Shown: positions 1 to 5,011, counted from the stretch's first letter. The stretch: 8,647 nt of DNA from Solibacillus sp045640265 (GCA_045640265.1 JAZUES010000300.1:1-8647), one strand, 5' to 3'. The notes: generated by a model not told the origin, from the sequence alone. A program made the numbers and translations.

Positions 1-81
1 TTCACGAGTATGGCCAAGCTTTTGTAACGCTAATGAGATCGCTTCTTCTACTGTTGCGCCTATTTGCGTAGTTTGTTTCAC
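1..81 (-). CDS. jag: Jag (SpoIIIJ-associated RNA-binding protein), N-terminal fragment
   Basis: Partial gene: only the first 27 codons are present and the rest lies beyond the left edge. The GTG start (81-79) directly abuts the TAA of yidC with no spacer. A strong AGGAGG Shine-Dalgarno lies inside the last codons of yidC (about 92-97), which implies translational coupling. The peptide begins VKQTTQIGATVEEAISLAL (first residue read as Met) and continues QKLGHTRE. This is the Jag-N domain pattern, a TVEEAI...AL..LG core. Family knowledge: full-length Jag/KhpB proteins carry Jag-N, KH and R3H domains, bind RNA and affect cell elongation and division; the gene is regularly next to yidC/spoIIIJ. 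The KH and R3H domains cannot be seen here. Identification rests on the short peptide plus the conserved neighbourhood. Confidence 0.88.
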   Translation of the reverse strand, partial: MKQTTQIGATVEEAISLALQKLGHTRE

Positions 82-864
82 TTATTTCGCTCCTCCTGCA
101 TCGGTAGCATCCGGTTTATTTTTATTCCAAGGTTTATAAATAACAAGGTTTTGACATGCAGATACGATATTTCCGACAATCCAATATAATGATAACGCAG
201 CTGGTAAGAAACTACCGAAACCAATAATTGATAATGGCATGATGTACATCATAATTTTCATCTGTGGATTATCAACCGCTGGACCTGTCAATAATACAAC
301 ATATTGAATAAGACCTGCGATAACAGCAAATATGATACTTGGTTCTGCTAAGTGGAACGATAAAAATGTACCTAATTCAAATAATTCTGGTGTATTATTC
401 ATACGACTAATTGCGTGATAGAACCCAATTAAAATCGGCATTTGAATAAAGATTGGTAAACATCCAGCTAATGGGTTAACACCAGCACCTGACATTAATT
501 GCATCATTTCTTGCTGATACTTTTGTTGAGTTGCCGCATCTTTAGAGCTGTATTTTGCTTGAAGCTCTTTTAATTTTGGCTGAATTTCTTGCATTTTTTT
601 AGAGCTTTTAACTTGCTTGATTGTTAAAGGTAAAATGACTAAACGAATAATAATAGTAACGATAATGATCGCAAATGCATAGTTCGCTTCATTTCCTTCA
701 AACATATCAGCAAAAAGCTTGATAAAAGATACTAATGGCCAAACGATATATTCATTCCAAAAGCCTTCACTTTCAGATGAAATTGGCTCTTTAAATTCTG
801 AACAGCCTGAAAGTAGCAATACTACTGAAACAAGCATCAGCATCATCCAATGTTTCTTCTTCAA
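82..864 (-). CDS. yidC: YidC/SpoIIIJ-type membrane protein insertase (lipoprotein)
   Basis: Membrane insertase of the YidC/Oxa1/Alb3 family; it inserts and folds membrane proteins alone or with SecYEG. I chose the TTG at 864, giving 260 aa (B. subtilis SpoIIIJ is about 261), because AGGAGG lies 7 bases upstream. An in-frame ATG at 915 would add 17 unlikely residues ahead of the signal peptide and lacks a good ribosome site. Residues 1-20 are a lipoprotein signal peptide (KKK, hydrophobic core, LLLSGC lipobox), with Cys21 as the lipidated residue. The 60KD_IMP domain follows: a first membrane helix (about 62-82) with the conserved groove arginine Arg74 in IIIRLVILPL, a charged cytoplasmic helical hairpin (about 83-125), the NPLAGCLP motif (130-137), and further membrane segments to the C-terminus with LYWIVGN. 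In B. subtilis this paralogue is needed for forespore sigma-G activity; whether it has that role here cannot be read from the sequence. Confidence 0.95.
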   Translation of the reverse strand: MKKKHWMMLMLVSVVLLLSGCSEFKEPISSESEGFWNEYIVWPLVSFIKLFADMFEGNEANYAFAIIIVTIIIRLVILPLTIKQVKSSKKMQEIQPKLKELQAKYSSKDAATQQKYQQEMMQLMSGAGVNPLAGCLPIFIQMPILIGFYHAISRMNNTPELFELGTFLSFHLAEPSIIFAVIAGLIQYVVLLTGPAVDNPQMKIMMYIMPLSIIGFGSFLPAALSLYWIVGNIVSACQNLVIYKPWNKNKPDATDAGGAK

Positions 865-949
865 CCTTCTTCCTCCTAGAGAACACCTATTCAATTTATG
901 ACAACAGTTTACCATGTGTATCTATTTCTACACTACTAATTGTTCCGAT

Positions 950-979
950 AATTTAAATTTTATTCCTACTTTATTTCAA
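950..979 (-). promoter_or_regulatory. Possible yidC promoter
   Basis: In the 165-base rnpA-yidC gap the minus strand carries TTGAAA (979-974), an 18-base spacer and TAAATT (955-950). These match the sigma-A consensus at 5/6 and 4/6. The predicted start near 943 would give a leader of about 80 bases before the TTG of yidC. The spacing resembles the rpmH promoter, and a 14-base string is shared by both leaders. The rest of the gap holds only an AT-rich 6-bp palindrome (988-1003). This is a weak call in AT-rich DNA; yidC could also be read from rpmH. Confidence 0.35.
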
Positions 980-1029
980 ACTATTGAACAATTTGTTAAT
1001 TGTAAACTTTTATATTTAATGTTGAATGT

Positions 1030-1371
1030 CTATCCTTTATAAACTCTTGCAACTTTTAATACATGTTGCAAGCTCTTCTTCGTTTCATGAAAATCTAATG
1101 TGGCCGCCTGTGTTCGGGCGATAATAACATATTCCATATCTTGTCTTACTTCATCTTTTAATTCTAGAAAAGCTTGGCGAATATAACGCTTCACTCGTAC
1201 ACGAGTAACCGCATTTCCAACTTTTTTACTCACTGATAAGCCAATACGAAACGCTTCTTGTTGGTCATTTTTTAAACAATAAACAACAAATTGGCGATTC
1301 GCAAATGACTTACCCTTTTTAAACACCTTTTGAAAATCTTCATTTTTTTTAATACGTTGGCGTTTATTCAT
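1030..1371 (-). CDS. rnpA: Ribonuclease P protein component
   Basis: Basic protein cofactor of RNase P; it helps the catalytic RNA bind the 5' leader of precursor tRNAs. I start it at the ATG at 1371 (113 aa), because AGGTGA lies 8 bases upstream. An in-frame ATG at 1392 lacks a Shine-Dalgarno and adds 7 residues not usual in the family. Conserved features are RIKKNEDFQKVFKKGKS (6-22), ANRQFVVY (24-31), RIGLSVSKKVGNAV (42-55), the RNR region (57-66) and ETKKSLQHVLKVA near the C-terminus. The RNR motif is atypical: it reads R57-V58-R59-V60-K61-R62, where family members normally have Asn after the first Arg. The length is normal and the frame intact. It lies downstream of rpmH beyond a terminator-like hairpin, so its expression probably depends on read-through from the rpmH promoter. 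Confidence 0.96.
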   Translation of the reverse strand: MNKRQRIKKNEDFQKVFKKGKSFANRQFVVYCLKNDQQEAFRIGLSVSKKVGNAVTRVRVKRYIRQAFLELKDEVRQDMEYVIIARTQAATLDFHETKKSLQHVLKVARVYKG

Positions 1372-1430
1372 TGATCCATTCACCTGCTCCATCTAATCAT
1401 TGGTACTTTTTTTACTTCGTTCACTACATA

Positions 1431-1463
1431 AAAGAAAAAAAGACCACTGATGTGGCTCAGTGG
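1431..1463 (-). terminator. Intrinsic terminator/attenuator between rpmH and rnpA
   Basis: On the minus strand, three bases after the rpmH stop, CCACTGA (1463-1457) pairs perfectly with TCAGTGG (1450-1444) across a 6-base loop. A TCTTTTTTTCTTTT tract (1443-1430) follows. This is a 7-bp GC-containing stem plus U-tract, the normal layout of a Rho-independent terminator. No promoter was recognised between it and rnpA, so it probably acts as a partial terminator that lets L34 be made in excess over the RNase P protein. Confidence 0.8.
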
Positions 1464-1465
1464 AC

Positions 1466-1600
1466 TTATGCTGATAATACTTTTCTTCCTTTTTTACGAC
1501 GACGAGCTAATACGTTGCGGCCGTTTTTAGTGCTCATACGAGCGCGGAAACCGTGTACTTTGCTGTGCTTACGTTTTTTAGGTTGGTACGTACGTTTCAT
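1466..1600 (-). CDS. rpmH: 50S ribosomal protein L34
   Basis: Small, very basic ribosomal protein of the large subunit that binds 23S rRNA. The reading frame encodes 44 aa, the standard length, from ATG (1600) to TAA (1468-1466). It begins MKRTYQPKKRKHSKVHGF, continues RARMSTKNGRNVLARRRKKG and ends RKVLSA, matching the L34 family along its full length. An excellent Shine-Dalgarno, AGGAGGTG, lies at 1616-1609. The gene is first in the leftward unit, directly behind a near-perfect sigma-A promoter, as expected for a ribosomal protein gene. It begins one edge of the upstream origin region. Confidence 0.98.
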   Translation of the reverse strand: MKRTYQPKKRKHSKVHGFRARMSTKNGRNVLARRRKKGRKVLSA

Positions 1601-1659
1601 TTATATACACCTCCTGAATTAAAGTGTTACTATATCTATTTCTACATACAGACCATGAC

Positions 1660-1689
1660 ATTATATAAATAAAATCATCTCTTTGTCAA
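1660..1689 (-). promoter_or_regulatory. Strong sigma-A promoter of rpmH
   Basis: The minus strand carries a perfect TTGACA (1689-1684) and a perfect TATAAT (1665-1660), separated by 18 bases. Transcription should start near 1653 and give a leader of about 50 bases ahead of rpmH. The 18-base spacer is one longer than optimal. It is the best promoter match in the window and probably drives rpmH and, by read-through, rnpA, yidC and jag. Confidence 0.85.
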
Positions 1690-1762
1690 TGGGTCTGTTA
1701 CTTTTTTCTTTTAAACATTCCTTTCTCCTATCAATTTCAAATAAAAAACGTAAAGCTCCTAC

Positions 1763-1771
1763 TTATCCACA
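1763..1771 (+). promoter_or_regulatory. DnaA box, perfect
   Basis: TTATCCACA, identical to the consensus. It is the outermost box on the rpmH side, about 75 bases from the rpmH -35 element. Confidence 0.9.
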
Positions 1772-1823
1772 ATTTAATTTAATTGTTTTCTAAACCATGT
1801 GTATAGTTTTTTTATGATATTTT

Positions 1824-1832
1824 TTATCCACA
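1824..1832 (+). promoter_or_regulatory. DnaA box, perfect
   Basis: TTATCCACA. A one-mismatch box follows 4 bases downstream in the same orientation, making a tight tandem pair. Confidence 0.9.
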
Positions 1833-1836
1833 ACAC

Positions 1837-1845
1837 TTATCTACA
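1837..1845 (+). promoter_or_regulatory. DnaA box, one mismatch
   Basis: TTATCTACA, a direct repeat of the box at 1824-1832 with 13-base centre-to-centre spacing, so it may load DnaA cooperatively. Confidence 0.7.
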
Positions 1846-1867
1846 ACTTTTGCACAAATGCTTACCC

Positions 1868-1876
1868 TGTGGACAA
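1868..1876 (-). promoter_or_regulatory. DnaA box, one mismatch
   Basis: Top strand TGTGGACAA, which reads TTGTCCACA on the minus strand. Its orientation is opposite to the pair on its left. Confidence 0.65.
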
Positions 1877-1901
1877 CTCTGACGTGTATAACTTAACTTT
1901 A

Positions 1902-1910
1902 TGTGGATAA
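1902..1910 (-). promoter_or_regulatory. DnaA box, perfect
   Basis: Top strand TGTGGATAA. It lies 13 bases upstream of the -35 element of the probable dnaA promoter, a suitable place for autoregulation. Confidence 0.9.
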
Positions 1911-1923
1911 GATCGTTTAAGTA

Positions 1924-1952
1924 TTGAAAAACCTAACTTTTTTTGATACGAT
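1924..1952 (+). promoter_or_regulatory. Probable dnaA promoter
   Basis: TTGAAA (1924-1929), a 17-base spacer and TACGAT (1947-1952). A TG at 1944-1945 makes an extended -10 (TGnTACGAT). Transcription would start near 1959 and give a leader of about 240 bases. Perfect DnaA boxes flank it on both sides (1902-1910 and 1994-2002), which fits repression by DnaA as known for B. subtilis. No better match was found before the gene. Confidence 0.6.
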
Positions 1953-1993
1953 AACTGTGTTTTACTTTGTGGAATTCTTTTTCGGGAAATAAT

Positions 1994-2002
1994 TTATCCA
2001 CA
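1994..2002 (+). promoter_or_regulatory. DnaA box, perfect
   Basis: TTATCCACA, about 35 bases downstream of the predicted dnaA transcription start, so bound DnaA could block elongation or open-complex escape. Confidence 0.9.
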
Positions 2003-2015
2003 ACTGTTAATAATC

Positions 2016-2024
2016 TGTGGACAA
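2016..2024 (-). promoter_or_regulatory. DnaA box, one mismatch
   Basis: Top strand TGTGGACAA. Together with the box at 1994-2002 it forms a convergent pair separated by 13 bases. Confidence 0.65.
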
Positions 2025-2050
2025 AGATTTCAACGGTACTCTAATAATAT

Positions 2051-2059
2051 TTATCCACA
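2051..2059 (+). promoter_or_regulatory. DnaA box, perfect
   Basis: TTATCCACA, the last perfect box before dnaA. Two degenerate box-like sequences (2063-2071 and 2071-2079, two mismatches each) follow on the opposite strand. Confidence 0.9.
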
Positions 2060-2113
2060 ACGTGTGGTTATGTGTATGAAATGCTTTTTAAATCGCAAAA
2101 TGCATAATTTATA

Positions 2114-2155
2114 GCTCTGTTCGTTGAATAAAACACAGGGCATTTCTTTTTTATA
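2114..2155 (+). terminator. Terminator-like hairpin in the dnaA leader
   Basis: GCTCTGT (2114-2120) can pair with ACAGGGC (2135-2141): seven pairs including one G-U, closing a 14-base loop. The T-rich run ATTTCTTTTTTATA (2142-2155) follows. It lies between the probable dnaA promoter and the start codon, so it could be a weak attenuator. The large loop and interrupted T-tract make it marginal, and it may have no effect. Confidence 0.35.
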
Positions 2156-2201
2156 TACGAATCTAAATTTGTGAAATGAATTAATGAAAGGAAGAACGAG
2201 C

Positions 2202-3545
2202 TTGGAACATTTAGAAAATTTATGGAACACGGTACTTGCCCAAGCTGAACAAAAAATTTCAAAACCAAGCTTCGATACTTGGCTGAAATCAACTAAATTG
2301 CTCGCACATAGCGGCACAAAAGTAACAATTTCAGCCCCTAACTCTTTTGCCCGTGATTGGCTTGAACAATACTATATTCATATGATTACAGGAATATTAA
2401 ATGAGTTAACAGGAGAAGACTTGCTCATTAAATTTGTCGTTCAGAAAGATCAAAATGCCGATGATTTTGAGCTGCCTCCACCAATTACTCAGGCAAAATC
2501 AAATGAACATCACGATATCTCACCAGGTATGCTCAATCCAAAATATACATTTGATACGTTCGTTATTGGTTCAGGTAATCGCTTTGCACATGCTGCCAGT
2601 TTAGCTGTTGCTGAAGCACCTGCTAAAGCCTACAATCCTTTCTTCATTTATGGGGGTGTAGGATTAGGTAAAACACACTTAATGCATGCAATTGGCCATT
2701 ATGTAAAAGAACATAATCCAACAGCCAATGTTGTGTATTTATCATCTGAAAAATTTACAAATGAATTCATTAACTCAATTCGTGATAATAAGGCCATTGA
2801 TTTCCGTAATAAATACCGGAATGTCGATGTATTACTCATTGATGATATTCAATTTTTAGCTGGGAAAGAATCAACGCAAGAGGAATTTTTCCATACGTTT
2901 AATACATTGCATGAAGAATCAAAGCAAATCGTTATTTCCAGTGATCGACCTCCTAAAGAAATACCAACCTTAGAAGATCGCTTACGTTCTCGCTTTGAAT
3001 GGGGACTTATTACAGATATCGCACCACCTGATTTAGAAACACGTATCGCCATTTTACGTAAAAAGGCAAAGGCGGATCGTTTAGATATTCCAAATGAGGT
3101 CATGCTTTATATTGCCAATCAAGTGGATACAAACATTCGTGAATTAGAAGGTGCATTAATTCGTGTTGTCGCTTACTCTTCGTTAGTAAATGAGGATGTA
3201 ACACCGGAACTTGCTGCAGAAGCACTAAAAGATATTATGCCGAATTCAAAACCGCGCATGATTTCCATTTTAGATATTCAAACAGCGACAGGTGAACATT
3301 TCAATATTCGTTTAGAAGATTTCACAGCGAAACGCCGAACAAAATCAATTGCTTTCCCTCGTCAAGTTGCTATGTATTTATCTCGTGAATTGACGGATTT
3401 TTCACTGCCTAAAATTGGTGAAGAATTTGGTGGACGCGACCATACGACCGTTATCCATGCACATGAAAAAATTTCGTCTTTATTAAAAATAGATCAACAA
3501 TTACAACAAGATGTTAAGCAAATCCGTAGTATGCTGGGCAAATAA
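2202..3545 (+). CDS. dnaA: Chromosomal replication initiator protein DnaA
   Basis: AAA+ ATPase that binds DnaA boxes, melts the origin and helps load the replicative helicase. I prefer the TTG at 2202 (447 aa; B. subtilis DnaA is 446), with AAAGGA ending 9 bases upstream. The product then begins as the family does, with LEHLENLWNTVLAQ. An upstream in-frame ATG at 2184 has no clear ribosome site. Domain I spans about 1-80 and a short linker about 81-108. Domain III (AAA+) starts at LNPKYTFDTFVIGSGNRFA (111 on), with Walker A GGVGLGKT (151-158, Lys157), Walker B LLIDD (Asp214/Asp215), a sensor motif VISSDRPPKE, the LEDRLRSRFEWGL arginine-finger region and the sensor 2 segment NIRELEGALIR. Domain IV carries the DnaA signature GGRDHTTVIHAHEKI (from 410), which reads the box bases. 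All key residues are intact. Likely autoregulated through adjacent boxes and cotranscribed with dnaN. Confidence 0.98.
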   Translation: MEHLENLWNTVLAQAEQKISKPSFDTWLKSTKLLAHSGTKVTISAPNSFARDWLEQYYIHMITGILNELTGEDLLIKFVVQKDQNADDFELPPPITQAKSNEHHDISPGMLNPKYTFDTFVIGSGNRFAHAASLAVAEAPAKAYNPFFIYGGVGLGKTHLMHAIGHYVKEHNPTANVVYLSSEKFTNEFINSIRDNKAIDFRNKYRNVDVLLIDDIQFLAGKESTQEEFFHTFNTLHEESKQIVISSDRPPKEIPTLEDRLRSRFEWGLITDIAPPDLETRIAILRKKAKADRLDIPNEVMLYIANQVDTNIRELEGALIRVVAYSSLVNEDVTPELAAEALKDIMPNSKPRMISILDIQTATGEHFNIRLEDFTAKRRTKSIAFPRQVAMYLSRELTDFSLPKIGEEFGGRDHTTVIHAHEKISSLLKIDQQLQQDVKQIRSMLGK

Positions 3546-3549
3546 TTAC

Positions 3550-3558
3550 TGTGTATAA
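3550..3558 (-). promoter_or_regulatory. DnaA box-like site TTATACACA
   Basis: Top strand TGTGTATAA, one mismatch to the DnaA consensus. It begins 4 bases after the dnaA stop codon. With the site at 3580-3588 it makes a 10-bp perfect inverted repeat. Confidence 0.6.
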
Positions 3559-3579
3559 CTCGGGCATTTCTTCACAACG

Positions 3580-3588
3580 TTATACACA
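3580..3588 (+). promoter_or_regulatory. DnaA box-like site TTATACACA
   Basis: One mismatch to the consensus (A for C at position 5); the right arm of the inverted repeat with 3550-3559. Confidence 0.6.
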
Positions 3589-3599
3589 CTTTACTAACA

Positions 3600-3608
3600 T
3601 GTGTATAA
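3600..3608 (-). promoter_or_regulatory. DnaA box-like site TTATACACA
   Basis: Top strand TGTGTATAA. The flanks resemble the first copy (TGTGTATAACTCG against TGTGTATAACCCG), a 13-base direct repeat with one difference. Confidence 0.6.
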
Positions 3609-3634
3609 CCCGTGATACTTGGGTAAAACAGTAG

Positions 3635-3651
3635 TTATCCACAAATCCACA
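3635..3651 (+). promoter_or_regulatory. Perfect DnaA box with overlapping degenerate box next to the unwinding region
   Basis: TTATCCACA (3635-3643) shares its last base with AAATCCACA (3643-3651, two mismatches). By homology with B. subtilis these are the boxes from which DnaA is passed onto the single-stranded trio strand. Confidence 0.88.
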
Positions 3652-3655
3652 GGCC

Positions 3656-3673
3656 CTATTACTATATCTATTA
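3656..3673 (+). promoter_or_regulatory. DnaA-trio tract
   Basis: After the GC patch GGCC (3652-3655) the top strand reads CTA TTA CTA TAT CTA TTA. On the complementary strand this is 3'-GAT AAT GAT ATA GAT AAT-5'. Five of six triplets fit the DnaA-trio pattern 3'-(G/A)A(T/A)-5'; the fourth (3665-3667) breaks it. AT-rich DNA follows to about 3705. Confidence 0.75.
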
Positions 3674-3715
3674 ATATCTTTAATAAATAATTAATTATAT
3701 AAGAGAGGTAAAACT

Positions 3716-4852
3716 ATGAAATTTGATATTTTACGTGATCGTCTTTTAAACGGATTAAATGATGTTATGAAAGCAGTAAGTTCTAAAACAACAATTCCGA
3801 TTTTAACGGGGATTAAAATTGATGTAACAAACGAAGGAATGAGTTTAACGGGTAGTGATGCAGATATTACAATCCAAACTTTTATTCCTGTTGAAGAAAA
3901 CGGCGAACAAATTATGAACATTACACAAACAGGTTCAATTGTGTTACAAGCACGTATGTTCAATGAAATCGTTCGTAAATTACCAACAAATGATGTAGAA
4001 ATTGAAGTATCTAATGGTTCTGCAACAAATATTCGTTCTGGTAAATCTGAATTCCACTTAATTGGCTTAGATGCATCAGAATATCCACAGTTACCTGAAA
4101 TTGCAGCCGATCGTCAATTTTCAATTCCAACTGATCTTTTAAAATCAATTATCCGTGAAACGGTATTTGCTGTTGCCACATCAGAAAGTCGTCCCGTGTT
4201 GACAGGTGTAAACTGGAAAGTAGAAGAGGATGAATTAATATGCGTTGCGACGGATAGTCACCGTCTTGCACGTCGTAAAGTAAATCTTGAAAATTTACCA
4301 ACACATATTACTTCCGTCGTAATTCCAGGAAAAAGCTTAAACGAATTAAATAAAATTTTAGAAGACACAAACAATCCAGTTCAGATTGTTTTAACAAATC
4401 AACAAGTATTATTTAAAACAGACGATGTATTGTTCTTTTCTCGTTTGCTAGAGGGCAATTATCCAGATACATCTCGCTTAATTCCGGAAGATTACAAAAC
4501 AAACGTAACAATTAACGGAAAATCATTATTACAAGCAATTGATCGTGCTTCGCTATTAGCACGTGAAGATCGTAATAATGTTGTTCGTTTTGAAACATTA
4601 GAAAATAGTACAATTGAGATTTCTTCAAACTCACCAGAAATCGGTAAGGTTGAAGAACAAATTCAAGTTGAAAGCTTAGACGGAGAGGCTTTAAAAATTT
4701 CCTTCAGTGCGAAATACATGATGGAAGCTTTAAAAGCAATTGATGGACAAGATGTTATTATTCAGTTTACTGGTGCAATGCGTCCATTCATTTTACGTTC
4801 AGTGGTAGACGATGCAATTTTACAATTAATTTTACCTGTACGTACGTATTAA
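3716..4852 (+). CDS. dnaN: DNA polymerase III beta subunit (sliding clamp)
   Basis: Ring-shaped processivity clamp that tethers DNA polymerase III to the template and serves as a hub for repair proteins and, in Bacillus, for replication control partners. The 378 aa equal the family length. ATG at 3716 is preceded by GAGAGG with a suitable gap. Three repeated clamp domains are expected at about 1-120, 130-250 and 255-378. Visible hallmarks are the N-terminal MKFDILRDRLLNGLNDV, KTTIPILTGI (about 25-34), FAVATSESRPVLTGV with CVATDSHRLARRKV in the middle domain, LLEGNYPDTSRLIP, and the C-terminal LPVRTY that forms part of the partner-binding pocket. There are no interruptions. It lies 170 bases after dnaA, across the unwinding region, and is followed by a strong terminator, so dnaA-dnaN is one transcription unit. 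Confidence 0.98.
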   Translation: MKFDILRDRLLNGLNDVMKAVSSKTTIPILTGIKIDVTNEGMSLTGSDADITIQTFIPVEENGEQIMNITQTGSIVLQARMFNEIVRKLPTNDVEIEVSNGSATNIRSGKSEFHLIGLDASEYPQLPEIAADRQFSIPTDLLKSIIRETVFAVATSESRPVLTGVNWKVEEDELICVATDSHRLARRKVNLENLPTHITSVVIPGKSLNELNKILEDTNNPVQIVLTNQQVLFKTDDVLFFSRLLEGNYPDTSRLIPEDYKTNVTINGKSLLQAIDRASLLAREDRNNVVRFETLENSTIEISSNSPEIGKVEEQIQVESLDGEALKISFSAKYMMEALKAIDGQDVIIQFTGAMRPFILRSVVDDAILQLILPVRTY

Positions 4853-4873
4853 TAATTTATAAACACATTAAGA

Positions 4874-4894
4874 GCAGTCGTTTACCTCGGCTGC
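4874..4894 (+). other. Short hairpin in the dnaN 3' region
   Basis: GCAGTCG (4874-4880) and CGGCTGC (4888-4894) can form a 7-bp stem (one G-U) with a 7-base loop, 21 bases after the dnaN stop. There is no T-tract, so it is not a terminator alone. It may be a transcript-stabilising stem or a remnant. Confidence 0.4.
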
Positions 4895-4903
4895 ACAACT
4901 TAT

Positions 4904-4946
4904 AAAAGGAACAGTCCTAACTTGTTTTTGAGACTGTTCCTTTTTT
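4904..4946 (+). terminator. Rho-independent terminator of dnaA-dnaN
   Basis: AAAAGGAACAGTC (4904-4916) pairs perfectly with GACTGTTCCTTTT (4932-4944): a 13-bp stem around a 15-base loop, ending in TTTTTT. The A-run on the left side could make it partly bidirectional. It separates dnaA-dnaN from the yaaA unit. Confidence 0.9.
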
Positions 4947-4972
4947 ACTTCTGCGCAATTTTTAGGTATGAT
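4944..4972 (+). promoter_or_regulatory. Probable promoter of the yaaA-recF-gyrBA unit
   Basis: TTTACT (4944-4949, 4/6), a 17-base spacer and TATGAT (4967-4972, 5/6), immediately after the terminator. The -35 overlaps the end of the terminator T-tract. Transcription would start near 4979, giving a leader of about 33 bases to the yaaA TTG. The position is right; the -35 match is weak. Confidence 0.5.
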
Positions 4973-5011
4973 AGATAGATAAGACTTTATTTAAGTGGAG
5001 GATGAATTACG

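Larger units (their letters stand above)
1740..2100. other. oriC, upstream DnaA-box cluster (rpmH-dnaA intergenic region)
   Basis: The 601 bases between rpmH and dnaA hold no gene. From 1763 to 2059 there are five perfect DnaA boxes (TTATCCACA or complement) and three with one mismatch, in both orientations. Weaker two-mismatch candidates lie at 1798, 1883, 1969, 2063 and 2071. The probable dnaA promoter is embedded in the cluster. The region matches the incA/incB half of the bipartite B. subtilis origin by position and content. It is likely to bind DnaA both for replication and for autoregulation of dnaA. The flanks hold the rpmH promoter and leader (1601-1690) and the dnaA leader with a hairpin (2114-2155). 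Confidence 0.93.
3546..3715. other. oriC, downstream cluster and DNA unwinding element (dnaA-dnaN spacer)
   Basis: This 170-base spacer matches the incC half of a Bacillus origin. It holds three TTATACACA-type boxes, one perfect DnaA box, an overlapping degenerate box, a short GC patch, DnaA-trio repeats and an AT-rich tract that runs to the dnaN ribosome site. The order perfect box, AATCCACAGGCC and then trios is the basal unwinding system described for B. subtilis, and the box-to-GC-patch sequence looks nearly identical to it. No terminator is visible, so dnaA transcripts can continue into dnaN. Confidence 0.92.

Noticed and set aside
865..915. N-terminal extension of yidC to the ATG at 915
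   Set aside because: It would put 17 non-hydrophobic residues ahead of a normal lipoprotein signal peptide, and AGGAGG points to the TTG at 864.
1371..1622. Open frame of 83 codons on the plus strand
   Set aside because: It lies antisense to rpmH and its leader, has no ribosome site, and its composition mirrors the complement of L34.
2051..2317. Open frames on the minus strand across the dnaA start
   Set aside because: They overlap DnaA boxes and the well-supported dnaA N-terminus, with no ribosome site or recognisable product.
2849..3103. Minus-strand open frame inside dnaA
   Set aside because: It is antisense to the conserved AAA+ domain; there is no independent support.
3691..3963. Minus-strand open frame over the dnaN start
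   Set aside because: It is antisense to the conserved clamp N-terminus and has no ribosome site or family resemblance.
4081..4089. DnaA box-like sequences inside genes (also 4459-4467 in dnaN and 263-271 in yidC)
   Set aside because: They are single one-mismatch matches explained by codon content, isolated from the clusters; functional status is doubtful.
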